This document shows, piece by piece, positions 53,779-61,860 of a DNA stretch of 64,000 nt. A program made the translations under genes and the position numbers. Under the pieces are notes generated by a model that was not told the DNA's origin, searched no databases, and was given only the letters and a program-made list of their open reading frames with translations. Source of the stretch: Actinomycetota bacterium. GTDB taxonomy: Bacteria; Actinomycetota; Actinomycetes; Propionibacteriales; Propionibacteriaceae. The DNA lies in contig JAIUOT010000007.1 of the NCBI GenBank assembly GCA_020161015.1, positions 1 through 64,000 on the forward strand. The letters are read 5' to 3'. Positions within the stretch are counted from its first letter, which is position 1; every line of letters begins with the position of its first letter.

Positions 53779-54357
53779 CTACCAGTCGTCCCCGGCGATC
53801 CGTGGGCTGCGGCGGTAGGCGGAGACCGTCGGGTCGCCATCGGCCCAGAACCGCCACGGACGGCCATGCGCGACGCTCACGCCCACCCGCGGACCCGACC
53901 GGACGCGGCCGGGTCCGGACCCGGCCTCCAGCAGCGGGCCGTTCCCGCCGAAACGACGGCCGGAGTCGGCCAGCGTCCAGCCCAGCGCGCGGCCGAGGTT
54001 CCCCGGGCCACGGGCGAGCGCCACGTCCGCGACGTCGCCCCGCCGCGCCCTGGCGAGCTCCACGCCGTCGACCACGCGTCCGGCCCGCAGCAGGACGGCG
54101 GCGCCGCCGTGCGGCGGTCCGCAGACGACGTTGCCGCAGATGTGGAGGCCGTGCGAGAGGTAGCAGTAGAGGGTTCCGGGCGGGCCGAACAGGTCGCGCG
54201 TGCGGGGACGCGGCCCGCGGTACGCGTGGGCCGCCGGGTCGTCGCTGCCGGCATAGGCCTCCACCTCCGTCAGCCGGACGGTGACCCCGCCGTCGCTGAC
54301 CAGCGCGCCCACCAGCAGCGGGGCAAGCTCGAGCGGGCCGAGGGTGAGGTCGAACAC
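53779..54357 (-). CDS. mpg: DNA-3-methyladenine glycosylase (AAG/MPG family)
   Basis: A 192-residue MPG: the active-site region is VRLTEVEAYAGSDDPAAHAY (general-base glutamate), then GPPGTLYCYLSHGLHICGNV. It excises alkylated purines. The GTG start is 6 bases after CAGACT on the minus strand. Divergent from the lipoprotein gene; the two -10 boxes are only 20 bases apart. Confidence 0.92.
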   Translation of the reverse strand: MFDLTLGPLELAPLLVGALVSDGGVTVRLTEVEAYAGSDDPAAHAYRGPRPRTRDLFGPPGTLYCYLSHGLHICGNVVCGPPHGGAAVLLRAGRVVDGVELARARRGDVADVALARGPGNLGRALGWTLADSGRRFGGNGPLLEAGSGPGRVRSGPRVGVSVAHGRPWRFWADGDPTVSAYRRSPRIAGDDW

Positions 54358-54363
54358 GCCTCC

Positions 54364-54395
54364 AGTCTGCCCGGCTCCCGCCGCCGCGCTACCCT
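54364..54395. promoter_or_regulatory. Back-to-back leaderless promoters
   Basis: CAGACT on the minus strand (54364-54369) for mpg and TACCCT on the plus strand (54390-54395) for the lipoprotein, each 6 bases from its GTG start. Confidence 0.5.
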
Positions 54396-54401
54396 CGACG
54401 G

Positions 54402-55313
54402 GTGACCACCCGCCGCCACCTCCTCGTCGGGTGGCTGGCCGTTGCCCTGCTCACCGCCTGCGGCACGCCCGCACCGACGGCCACCCCGACCGCGAGCCCG
54501 TCCGGGCCCGACTTCACCACGCCCGGGACGGCGGCGTCGATGGTGCGCCAGCTCCTGGAGGCGGCCGGCAACCAGAACCTGCTGATGGTCGAGATCACCG
54601 AGGAGACCGTCGAGGTGAGCGTCCTCGACACCGGCCACAGGCCGGTCACCTGGGCCTACCGGGACGGCGAGATCGGCGAGGTGGCCAGCGACCTCCAGTA
54701 CGTCGACCAGGCGACCTTCTCGCTGTCACGGTTCAACATCTCCGACGTCGGAGCGCTGTTCCGCGCCGCGCAGGGCCAGTCGGGCTCGGCGGAGAAGCAG
54801 AGCCTGACGATCGTGGACTACTCCGGTGGCGAGGTGATGATGTCGGTCTCGACCGTGCCGGAGTCGCGCACGGTCTTCTTCACCCCCGACGGCGCGCTCC
54901 TGCCGGTGCTGAGTTTCGACACCCCCGGCGGGATCGCCGCGGGCATCGCGGACGCGGTCGGCACGCGGGCGCTGGTGCACTCGGTGACGGTGGACTCCCA
55001 GCAGGGCGCCTGGGTGGAGTACCCGGGGACGAGCGGGACGACCGTCCGCCGCACCCGGACGGCGAAGGTTCCGGTGACCACGAACGTCACGGCCAAGGAG
55101 ATGGACCTGCCGCTGTTCTTCGCGACCAAGGTCCGGCCCGAGGCCGTCTGGGCGGTCGTGGACGACGTGCGCGGCTCCGGCGACGTGCCGGCCGAGGCGT
55201 CGTGGAGCGTCGTCATCGACGACCGCGAGGGCCTGGGCGTGCCGCGGATGTACTTCAGCATCGGGTCGACGGTGCTCGTCACCGACGCCGCCGGATCGGT
55301 GATCAGCCGCTGA
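54402..55313 (+). CDS. Putative lipoprotein, function unknown
   Basis: A 303-residue protein: a basic start (MTTRRHLLVGWLAVA), lipobox LLTAC (Cys about residue 20), a Thr/Pro linker and a mixed alpha/beta domain with no recognised motif. LDTGHRPVTWAYRDGEIGEV and the C-terminal YFSIGSTVLVTDAAGS suggest two beta-rich repeats. The GTG start is set by the -10 box. The 3' end overlaps the convergent methylase gene by 11 bases. Confidence 0.78.
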   Translation: MTTRRHLLVGWLAVALLTACGTPAPTATPTASPSGPDFTTPGTAASMVRQLLEAAGNQNLLMVEITEETVEVSVLDTGHRPVTWAYRDGEIGEVASDLQYVDQATFSLSRFNISDVGALFRAAQGQSGSAEKQSLTIVDYSGGEVMMSVSTVPESRTVFFTPDGALLPVLSFDTPGGIAAGIADAVGTRALVHSVTVDSQQGAWVEYPGTSGTTVRRTRTAKVPVTTNVTAKEMDLPLFFATKVRPEAVWAVVDDVRGSGDVPAEASWSVVIDDREGLGVPRMYFSIGSTVLVTDAAGSVISR

Positions 55314-56343
55314 CCGCGACCGCCGGGACCGGCTCTGGCGCGCTCACCAGCACGTACTCGACGTTCCGCTCCGGCCCCGGCACCCCCACCTTCCGCCCGT
55401 GCGGGCCGAACACGCCCAGGCGCTGGCCGATGTAGCGGCGCGTGTCGAACGCGAGCACCTCCACAGGGTTCCCGCGCGCCGCACACATCTCCACCAGCTC
55501 CGGAAGCGGCACGAAGCCCTCGTTGCTGAACGAGACCACCACGATCCCCGCGCGCACCTCGGCGATCACCCGGGCCAGCGCTTCCGGCATCGTGCGACGG
55601 GAGTTGAACGGGCTGCGTGTCGCCTCGTCGCGGGCGTCCACCCGCTTGCAGGCGACGCCGTAGTGCTCGGGGGCGTCCCAGCGCACCAGGGTCTCCCAGA
55701 CGTGGTAGTTGGTGAAGTAGCGGTGCTGGTTGTAGGGCGGGTCCAGGTAGGCCAGGTCCACCGGGTCCAGCAGCGGCGCGAGGGCGGCCGCGTCCCCGCG
55801 GATGGCCGTCCCCGTGCCCGGGGTGAGCACCGGCGCGGCAAGGGTGAGCGGACGCAGCGCGCGGGGCGCCCACTCCTTCAGGTAGGCCATCTGGAGCCCG
55901 ACCGTGGAGTCCACGCGGTCGGCAGCCTCCAGCAGTGAGGTCAGCAGGACGGGCCGCAACGGGTGGTCGCCGTACCACGCGTCGATGCCGTCCCTGATGG
56001 CGTCGATGCGCCGGCCGTTGTCGGGGTGGAAGTAACGCGACCGCTCGCAGAACACCTCGGTGACGTACCCGCGCCGACCCGGGAGCGCCTGGAGCCGCGC
56101 CAGGGCCTCGTCCAGCTCCGCCCGGTCGACCTGGCCGGCATCGGTCACCACGTAGCACTGCGCGAACACCTCTGAGTACGCGGCGGTGTCCACGCAGGTG
56201 GGCACGCCGCCGCGGCGGCAGAACTCCTGCGCCACCCGCGTCGTTCCGGTGAACAGGTCGAGCGCCGTGACCGCGCCGGACTCGGAGAAAAGGCGTCCCA
56301 GCTCTCCGACCAGCCGGCGCTTGGAGCCGAGGTACTTAATCAA
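55303..56343 (-). CDS. D12-class DNA adenine methylase, solitary
   Basis: A 346-residue N6-adenine methyltransferase. The SAM motif DLFTGTTRVAQEF follows the D12-type opening IKYLGSKRRLVGEL, and the catalytic motif is YLDPPYNQHRYFTNY (DPPY). The start codon is TTG at 56343, set by the conserved opening; it overlaps the metallopeptidase stop by 8 bases. No restriction endonuclease is near, so it is probably an orphan methylase. Target sequence unknown. Confidence 0.85.
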   Translation of the reverse strand: MIKYLGSKRRLVGELGRLFSESGAVTALDLFTGTTRVAQEFCRRGGVPTCVDTAAYSEVFAQCYVVTDAGQVDRAELDEALARLQALPGRRGYVTEVFCERSRYFHPDNGRRIDAIRDGIDAWYGDHPLRPVLLTSLLEAADRVDSTVGLQMAYLKEWAPRALRPLTLAAPVLTPGTGTAIRGDAAALAPLLDPVDLAYLDPPYNQHRYFTNYHVWETLVRWDAPEHYGVACKRVDARDEATRSPFNSRRTMPEALARVIAEVRAGIVVVSFSNEGFVPLPELVEMCAARGNPVEVLAFDTRRYIGQRLGVFGPHGRKVGVPGPERNVEYVLVSAPEPVPAVAVSG

Positions 56344-57208
56344 GGGCGCCCGCCGCGAAGGTGTCGCACCGGTTCGGGTCGCCGGAGTTGAACCCCGTGG
56401 CCAGCCACTTCTTGCGCATCGCGGCGGAGCCGTGCGTCCAGGACTCCGGCGAGACCGAGCCGGTGCCCTTCAGCTGGATCCGGTCGTCGCCGACCGCGCG
56501 GGCGGCGTCCACGGCCCGGTTCACGTCGTCGCGCGTGATCGCGGCGATCGGCGAGGAGGGGTCGGCCGCGGCGTTGGCCAGCCAGGCGCCGGCATAGCAG
56601 TCGGCCTGGAGTTCCAGGCGCACCTGCGCCGAGGTGGGACCGGTCTTGTTGCCCGAGGCCTGGGCCTTCGCGAGCGCCCCGGTGAGGTCGGAGATGTGGT
56701 GGCCGTACTCGTGCGCGAGCACGTAGGCCTCTGCGGCGTCGCCGCCCTTCGCGCCGAGCTCGTCGGTGAGCATGTCGTCGAAGAAGCTGACGTCCAGGTA
56801 GACGATCTTGTCCGCCGGGCAGTAGAACGGCCCGACCTCCGAGGTCGCCGTGCCGCACCCGGTGGCGATCTGGCCGCTGAAGATCTGGGTCTGGGTCTGC
56901 TGGTAGCCGGAGTACGTCTTCGCCCAGTACGCCTGGATCGAGTTGGTGTAGGCCACGAACCGGCACTCCCGGTTCGCGGAGATGTCGGCCCCGGTGGTGC
57001 ACTGCGCGTACGGGTTCGTGGACGGCCCGGTGTCGACCGGCGCCGCCGGGTCACCCAGACCGAGCTGCGCCGGATTGATGCCGAAGATCAGGGCGACGAG
57101 CAGGAGAAGCACTCCCCCACCGCCCAGCGCGACCGTCGTGCCGCGTCCGCGCCCTCCCCGTGAGCCCATCTGGGACGGGTCGAGCTTCGCGTTCTCGTTG
57201 TACTGCAC
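56336..57208 (-). CDS. Neutral zinc metallopeptidase (YpfJ/KPN_02809 family)
   Basis: A 290-residue membrane-anchored protein. Glycine-rich segment and one TM helix (VALGGGGVLLLLVALIFGI) at the N-terminus, then a catalytic domain with the zincin motif VLAHEYGHHISDL and the third-ligand region LELQADCYAGAWL. The extracellular domain carries cysteines (YAQCTTG, RECRF, GCGTA, FYCPA). The substrate is unknown. GTG 57208 has a GGTGGAGGTG ribosome-binding site. Confidence 0.9.
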   Translation of the reverse strand: MQYNENAKLDPSQMGSRGGRGRGTTVALGGGGVLLLLVALIFGINPAQLGLGDPAAPVDTGPSTNPYAQCTTGADISANRECRFVAYTNSIQAYWAKTYSGYQQTQTQIFSGQIATGCGTATSEVGPFYCPADKIVYLDVSFFDDMLTDELGAKGGDAAEAYVLAHEYGHHISDLTGALAKAQASGNKTGPTSAQVRLELQADCYAGAWLANAAADPSSPIAAITRDDVNRAVDAARAVGDDRIQLKGTGSVSPESWTHGSAAMRKKWLATGFNSGDPNRCDTFAAGALD

Positions 57209-57325
57209 GTCACACCTCCACCCCGAGCCGGCAGCAGCGAGCATAGCTACCCGGCGCGGTTACCGGTGGGTTACCGGACGGGGGGGCGACTTGGTTCGCC
57301 CCGCGCCGGGGGTCATGATGGACGG

Positions 57326-58036
57326 ATGCGGATCATCGGCGTGGAGGTGGCGGGGGGTGCCCCCGTGTTCACCGGCGCCCTGCCCCACGGCGCCGATCCG
57401 CACCGGCTGGCCTGGGAGCTGGGCTACCGCATCGTCCGTCCGCTGTCGGCCAGCGGCAGCGCGCCCGACCTGACCCTGACCGTGCAGGTGGGCCGCCACG
57501 GCCGCAGCAGCGCCCTCCAGGCCCCCCGCACCCGGTCGATCGACCCGGACCTCGACCTGTCCGGCGAGGCGACGCCCGTCGTCCGGCAACGGCTGGCCGC
57601 CTACGGCATCGTGCTGTCCGAACGCGGGCTGCTCGCCACCCAGTTCTCCGACCGGACGGCCGTCCCGGGGTTGTGGGGGCTGCCCGGCGGGGGCATCGAC
57701 CCGGGCGAGAGCCCCAGCCGCGCCCTCGTCCGAGAGGTGGTCGAGGAGAGCGGACAGGAGCTGGAGATCTCGCACCTGCTGGACATCCAGACCGACCACT
57801 GGATCGGGCGCTCGCCGAGCCGGGTCGTGGAGGACTTCCACGCCGTCCGGATCATCTACGCGGCGAGCTGCCCGACGCCCACAGACCCGGTCGTCCACGA
57901 CCACGGCGGCACCACCGCCGCGGCCGCCTGGGTGCCGCTGGAGGGCTGGACGCGCGTCGCGTGGTCCTCGGGCGCCCGCGCGCTGCTGGACCGTCACCTG
58001 CGCGAGCTCTCCCGCTCGGGGCTCGTGCCCCGCTGA
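57326..58036 (+). CDS. Nudix hydrolase with N-terminal extension
   Basis: A 236-residue protein. The Nudix box lies about residues 118-140: GGGIDPGESPSRALVREVVEE followed by SGQ, with all the metal-binding glutamates. About 90 residues precede it (ITVEV-like beta region, LTLTVQVGRHGRSS) and are not part of the standard Nudix fold. Hydrolyses a nucleoside diphosphate-linked substrate; which is unknown. The ATG follows CATGAT by 6 bases. Confidence 0.9.
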   Translation: MRIIGVEVAGGAPVFTGALPHGADPHRLAWELGYRIVRPLSASGSAPDLTLTVQVGRHGRSSALQAPRTRSIDPDLDLSGEATPVVRQRLAAYGIVLSERGLLATQFSDRTAVPGLWGLPGGGIDPGESPSRALVREVVEESGQELEISHLLDIQTDHWIGRSPSRVVEDFHAVRIIYAASCPTPTDPVVHDHGGTTAAAAWVPLEGWTRVAWSSGARALLDRHLRELSRSGLVPR

Positions 58037-58062
58037 GCCCGCCCGGCGCCGGGAAAGGGAAA

Positions 58063-58086
58063 GGCCCCGGCGTCACCGCCGGGGCC
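58063..58086. terminator. Hairpin between Nudix and Bax-inhibitor genes
   Basis: GGCCCCGGCG and its exact complement around TCAC. On the minus strand it is followed by CTTTCCCTTTCCC, so it best serves the Bax-inhibitor gene; it could also end the Nudix message. Confidence 0.65.
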
Positions 58087-58099
58087 CTCGTCCGTCCGC

Positions 58100-58933
58100 C
58101 TACCGGCGGAAGTAGGACAGGATCCGCAGGATCTCGATGTAGAGCCACACCATGGTGACGGTGAGGCCGAACGCGCCTCGCCACGACTCCGACGCCGGGG
58201 CGCCCATGGCGACGCCCTGCTCGATGTAGTCGAAGTCGAGGATGAGGTTGAACACGGCCAGCCCGACGCCGATGGCGGAGGCGAGCAGCGCGAACACGGT
58301 CAGGTTGCCCGCGGTGATGAAGGCCAGGCCGAAGAACGACAGGATGAAGTTCACCAGCAGCACGCCGGCGTAGGCCATCGTGCCGATCATGACCATCCGG
58401 CGGAACTTGCTGCTCACCTTGATCCGGAAGAACTTGTAGGCACCCAGCGTCATCGCCGCGGCGACGAACGTGCCGGCGACCGCCGGCAGGACGATGCCCG
58501 GATAGCTGTACTCGAAGAACTTGCTCACCGCGCCGATGAACACGCCCTCGATCGCGGCGTAGGCGAGAACGAAGGCCGGGTTGACCGCACGGCGGAAGCT
58601 CACCAGGAGCACGACGCCGAAGGACACCAGTCCACCGACCACCCAGGCAGCGGTGAGCAGCGGGCCCACCGGGACGAACACGAACGTGAGCGCGGCGACC
58701 GCCATCAGCGTGCCGATGGTGAGCGCGGTCTTGGTGATCACGTCGTCGATCGTCATCCGCCCGGCGACCGGGGCCGGGGCGAACTGGGCAGCGTTCGGGT
58801 CGTAGCCGTACGGCTGGCCGGGGTACTGGCCGGGAGCCTGACCGGGGTACTGGCCGTACTGGCCGGGCACCTGCTGGGCAGGCTGCACCTGCCAGGTGTC
58901 AGGTCGCGACAGGACCGGGTTGTTGCTGCGCAT
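58100..58933 (-). CDS. Bax-inhibitor-1/YccA family membrane protein
   Basis: A 277-residue protein. The first 60 residues are glutamine/proline/glycine-rich with GQYPGQ-like repeats, then seven TM helices. The family signature is in the C-terminal helices (LILDFDYIEQGVAMGAP, WLYIEILRILSYF). Related proteins affect proton or calcium leak; function here unknown. The ATG at 58933 has an AAGGAGGAAT ribosome-binding site. Confidence 0.9.
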   Translation of the reverse strand: MRSNNPVLSRPDTWQVQPAQQVPGQYGQYPGQAPGQYPGQPYGYDPNAAQFAPAPVAGRMTIDDVITKTALTIGTLMAVAALTFVFVPVGPLLTAAWVVGGLVSFGVVLLVSFRRAVNPAFVLAYAAIEGVFIGAVSKFFEYSYPGIVLPAVAGTFVAAAMTLGAYKFFRIKVSSKFRRMVMIGTMAYAGVLLVNFILSFFGLAFITAGNLTVFALLASAIGVGLAVFNLILDFDYIEQGVAMGAPASESWRGAFGLTVTMVWLYIEILRILSYFRR

Positions 58934-59070
58934 GTGTCTGCATTCCTCCTTGGATGGGCGACGGGCTCGCCGTCGTCGGGTTCCATGGTAGGGAACGCTG
59001 CTGAGAGCCTGCTGTGTTCCCCCCTGATCGTCCCCTGACCGGGACCCTGATCCGCTCGGGGACAGGCAGG

Positions 59071-59349
59071 TCAGTGCGGGAAGGGTGGCTCGCGACCCCA
59101 GACGGCAGAGCCCTTCCGGTTGGGACCGGAACTCGCCGGGCACGCGGCCGCGGTGGAGGCCGCGGCCCCCGCTGCACTGTCGATCGTCCGGTACACCACC
59201 CGGTCGCCCACGATCGTGCCGCAGTAGCGACCGTCCGGATCGAACACCTTCCCGCTGCGGACCAGACCGAGGTAGCGGCCCGATCTGGCGTGGAGGTGCT
59301 CCCCCACCAGCTGGAGGAGCTGGCCGCTCTTGGTGTACAGGTCATCCAT
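59071..59349 (-). CDS. Small beta-repeat protein (YxG repeats)
   Basis: A 92-residue protein. Residues 22-55 hold repeating units GRYLGLVRSGKVFDPDG and GRYCGTIVGDRVVYR, resembling four-fold beta-flower type proteins. The C-terminus is alanine-rich and then basic. It overlaps the GH130-like stop by 8 bases, so it is the fourth gene of the carbohydrate operon. Function unknown. Confidence 0.75.
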   Translation of the reverse strand: MDDLYTKSGQLLQLVGEHLHARSGRYLGLVRSGKVFDPDGRYCGTIVGDRVVYRTIDSAAGAAASTAAACPASSGPNRKGSAVWGREPPFPH

Positions 59350-60826
59350 CGAGGACTTCCTCCCTTTCGTGCTGTCGAACCTGTGGGGAGAGCAGGCGGG
59401 CCATCAGCTCGGACAACGGAACCGACGCGACACGGGTTCGCTGGTCGGCGACCGCGTAGGGGATCCACACGATGTCGTCGTGAAGGATCGAGCCGCAGCT
59501 GTAGACGACGTTGGGCACGTACCCCATGGAGGCGTCGTCCGGCGGCAGCAGCGGTCCATCCAGCGAGCCGAGCACCTTCGTCGGATCCTCGAGGTCGAGC
59601 AGGAGCGCTCCCAGCCCATACGCCCTCATCGCCCCCACGCCGTGAGTGATGACGAGCCAGCCCGCCTCGGTCTCCATCGGCGGACCACACGTCCCGCTCT
59701 GCACGATCTCCCAGGATCGCCGCTTGTAGTGCAGCGGCACCTCCTCGGACCAGTCGAGGCCGTCTGCCGACGTGGTGAGTGCCAGCGTCTCCCCGTCGCT
59801 CCGGGCCAGGGCCAGGTGGGCGGCCCCGACCGGGCGCGGGAAGAGCGCGAGCCCCTTCGTCCCCGCGCACCGACCGGTGAGCCGATGGACGGCAAACGAT
59901 CGGAAGTCCGCGGTGACGAGCAGTCGGGTGGCGATGGAGTGACCGTCGTAGGCCGTGTAGGTCCCCCGGTACTCCCCGGCCCCGAAGCGGACGAGGCGGA
60001 GGTCCTCGATGCCGTGTGCCTCCTCGTCCGCGACTGGCACGAGAACCCGCTGGCTGAGGGCACTGGCCCGGCTGAATGTCGCACGGTACGCCGAGCCAGC
60101 GACCACCCTGATGGCCTCCTGTTCGCCTCGAGCCTGTGCGTGGTGCAGCAGGTCCGGCGACAGGTTCTGCACGGCCCTCTCGATCGCTCCGCTGCCGAAC
60201 TGCTCGGGAAGGGCCTGCAGCACGGTCCTGGCAAGCTCGTCCGTGCTTCCCCGGTGCTCCAGGGCCCGGAGGAGGTGCGCCCGATCCCAGAGCCCCTCGT
60301 CGATCCGGGCGAGGTGGAGCGGCGCGGCACGCTCCGCGAACACCCACGTGCGCCCAGGCCCGATCACCGCCTCGCAGAAGCCGATCGAGGACCGGTGCCC
60401 CTCGCCGATCAGCCGGAGGGAGACGACCACCCGAAGCTGTCCCGCCAGGAGGGCGGACTGGTCGGGGTGTGCCACAACGCTCGGGTTGCAGACACAAGCA
60501 CCCTCCGGAGCAACCTCGGCGCTGAACACCGCGCCGAGCGCGATGCCCAGGTTGTCGTCAGGGGGGAAATCCAGGTCGGGGCGGATGGTTCGGGCGTGCC
60601 GGCGCAGGTCGTCCTCCAGGTACGGGTGGCGCGTGCCGTAACGCTCCCGCACGTCCGCCGCGATCGCCGAGAGCTCGCCGGGAGGCAGCGCCAGGAGCCG
60701 TTCGAGCACCCCCTGGGTACGCGAGGGAGAGCCCGGTGTCGCCTCACCCGGAAGGAAGAGCCGCAGGATCACCCTCGCCGGATCCGCACACACCTCGACC
60801 CCGGCATCAGCGAGTTCCGGGGTCAT
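59342..60826 (-). CDS. GH130-like glycosidase/phosphorylase
   Basis: A 494-residue protein. The C-terminal two-thirds is a five-bladed propeller of the GH130 type: the catalytic aspartate region is GIEDLRLVRFGAGEYRGTY (D275), and SGTCGPPMETEAGWLVITHG and SMGYVPNVVYSCGS follow. Usual GH130 enzymes have EDPR; here the proline is replaced by leucine. Residues 1-170 are a helical domain not seen in short GH130s. The family cleaves beta-mannosides with phosphate, but substrate is not shown. ATGA overlap with the toroid gene. Confidence 0.82.
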   Translation of the reverse strand: MTPELADAGVEVCADPARVILRLFLPGEATPGSPSRTQGVLERLLALPPGELSAIAADVRERYGTRHPYLEDDLRRHARTIRPDLDFPPDDNLGIALGAVFSAEVAPEGACVCNPSVVAHPDQSALLAGQLRVVVSLRLIGEGHRSSIGFCEAVIGPGRTWVFAERAAPLHLARIDEGLWDRAHLLRALEHRGSTDELARTVLQALPEQFGSGAIERAVQNLSPDLLHHAQARGEQEAIRVVAGSAYRATFSRASALSQRVLVPVADEEAHGIEDLRLVRFGAGEYRGTYTAYDGHSIATRLLVTADFRSFAVHRLTGRCAGTKGLALFPRPVGAAHLALARSDGETLALTTSADGLDWSEEVPLHYKRRSWEIVQSGTCGPPMETEAGWLVITHGVGAMRAYGLGALLLDLEDPTKVLGSLDGPLLPPDDASMGYVPNVVYSCGSILHDDIVWIPYAVADQRTRVASVPLSELMARLLSPQVRQHEREEVLDG

Positions 60827-61860
60827 CGCCGAGGTCCCGGCAGGGCCCGCACGTGCTGGAGGGTCCCCAGTGCGGCCAAGGTCGATTCCGCCCCGCAGTT
60901 CTGGTTGCGTCCCTGGGGCTCGAGGCCGTCGTGCCCCGCACCGGTCGCGCTGTCGTACATCACGACCCGGCCGTCGTTCGCGCCCAGGAACCACGCCCAC
61001 GCGAGGTGGACCCTTCGAGCCCAGGAGGCGTCGCCGGTCACCTCTGCGGCGTGCGCGCAGGCGTCGGCGATGACCCCAGGCTCGATCGGCTGCTGATCCC
61101 ACAGCGGGCCGTCCTCACCCGGGCTGCGGCCGGCCGTGCCCGTGACCGAAAGATGGTCACGACCCCCGGTTTCGATCTCCAGGAGCGCGGCGAGCATCCG
61201 GAGCCCCTCGCGGACGTCGTCGACCCGTCGCAGCACTCCACCGCCGTAGACGAGGGCGTCACACAGGGAGGCGTTCGCGTAGCGGAGTCGAGGTTCGGGC
61301 CACGCCCACCCGGGTGCCGATCCGCGGGGAATGCGGTCGAGGCAGTCGGTCAGCAGGGCATGAGCCGGCCCGGGGAGATCGGCCCTTCCGCGGAGGAAGT
61401 CCGCCGCACCGATCGCGGCGAACGCGGCGGCACGGACGTCCACCGTGCGCGAGCGCGTCGCCCTCAGGAACACCCGGGTGGCCCGATGTCGAAGAGTCCG
61501 GGTCGACCCGGCCCGGGCAGCGAAGCCCAGCGCCTGGACGGTCCGTCCCCAGCAGTCGCCGGTACTCAGGTCGGCCGACCACTCCCCGGACACCGCCCTG
61601 CGGTTTCGCACCGACCCGTCATCGGTCACCGCGCCCTCGAGGAAGGTGAGGTAGGTCTGGGCAGCCTCGTCGAGCGACCGCGTCCTCACCGGCTCCCGCA
61701 GGACCACGACGAGCGCTCGCGCGACGTCGTCGGCGCAGTAGCCGTGTTCACGGCGGGCCGTCGTGAACGAGGCGTGCTCGAACACCCCGTGATGATCGGT
61801 GAGGCGGAGCAGGTGGCTGAACACCGGGGGCGGGGCGATCGTCCGCACGAGCACGCTCAC
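60823..61860 (-). CDS. Glycosyltransferase-associated helical-toroid protein
   Basis: A 345-residue protein built of repeated helix pairs (YCADDVARALVVVLRE, AAQTYLTFLEGAV, DCWGRTVQALGFAARA, AAAFAAIGAADFLRG), consistent with an alpha/alpha toroid like six-hairpin glycosidases. No catalytic residues are identified. GTGA overlap with the glycosyltransferase upstream and ATGA with the GH130-like gene downstream. A paralogue starts at 63307 on the plus strand. The pairing of helical protein, glycosyltransferase and GH130 suggests synthesis or remodelling of a mannose-type polymer (inference). Confidence 0.7.
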   Translation of the reverse strand: MSVLVRTIAPPPVFSHLLRLTDHHGVFEHASFTTARREHGYCADDVARALVVVLREPVRTRSLDEAAQTYLTFLEGAVTDDGSVRNRRAVSGEWSADLSTGDCWGRTVQALGFAARAGSTRTLRHRATRVFLRATRSRTVDVRAAAFAAIGAADFLRGRADLPGPAHALLTDCLDRIPRGSAPGWAWPEPRLRYANASLCDALVYGGGVLRRVDDVREGLRMLAALLEIETGGRDHLSVTGTAGRSPGEDGPLWDQQPIEPGVIADACAHAAEVTGDASWARRVHLAWAWFLGANDGRVVMYDSATGAGHDGLEPQGRNQNCGAESTLAALGTLQHVRALPGPRR

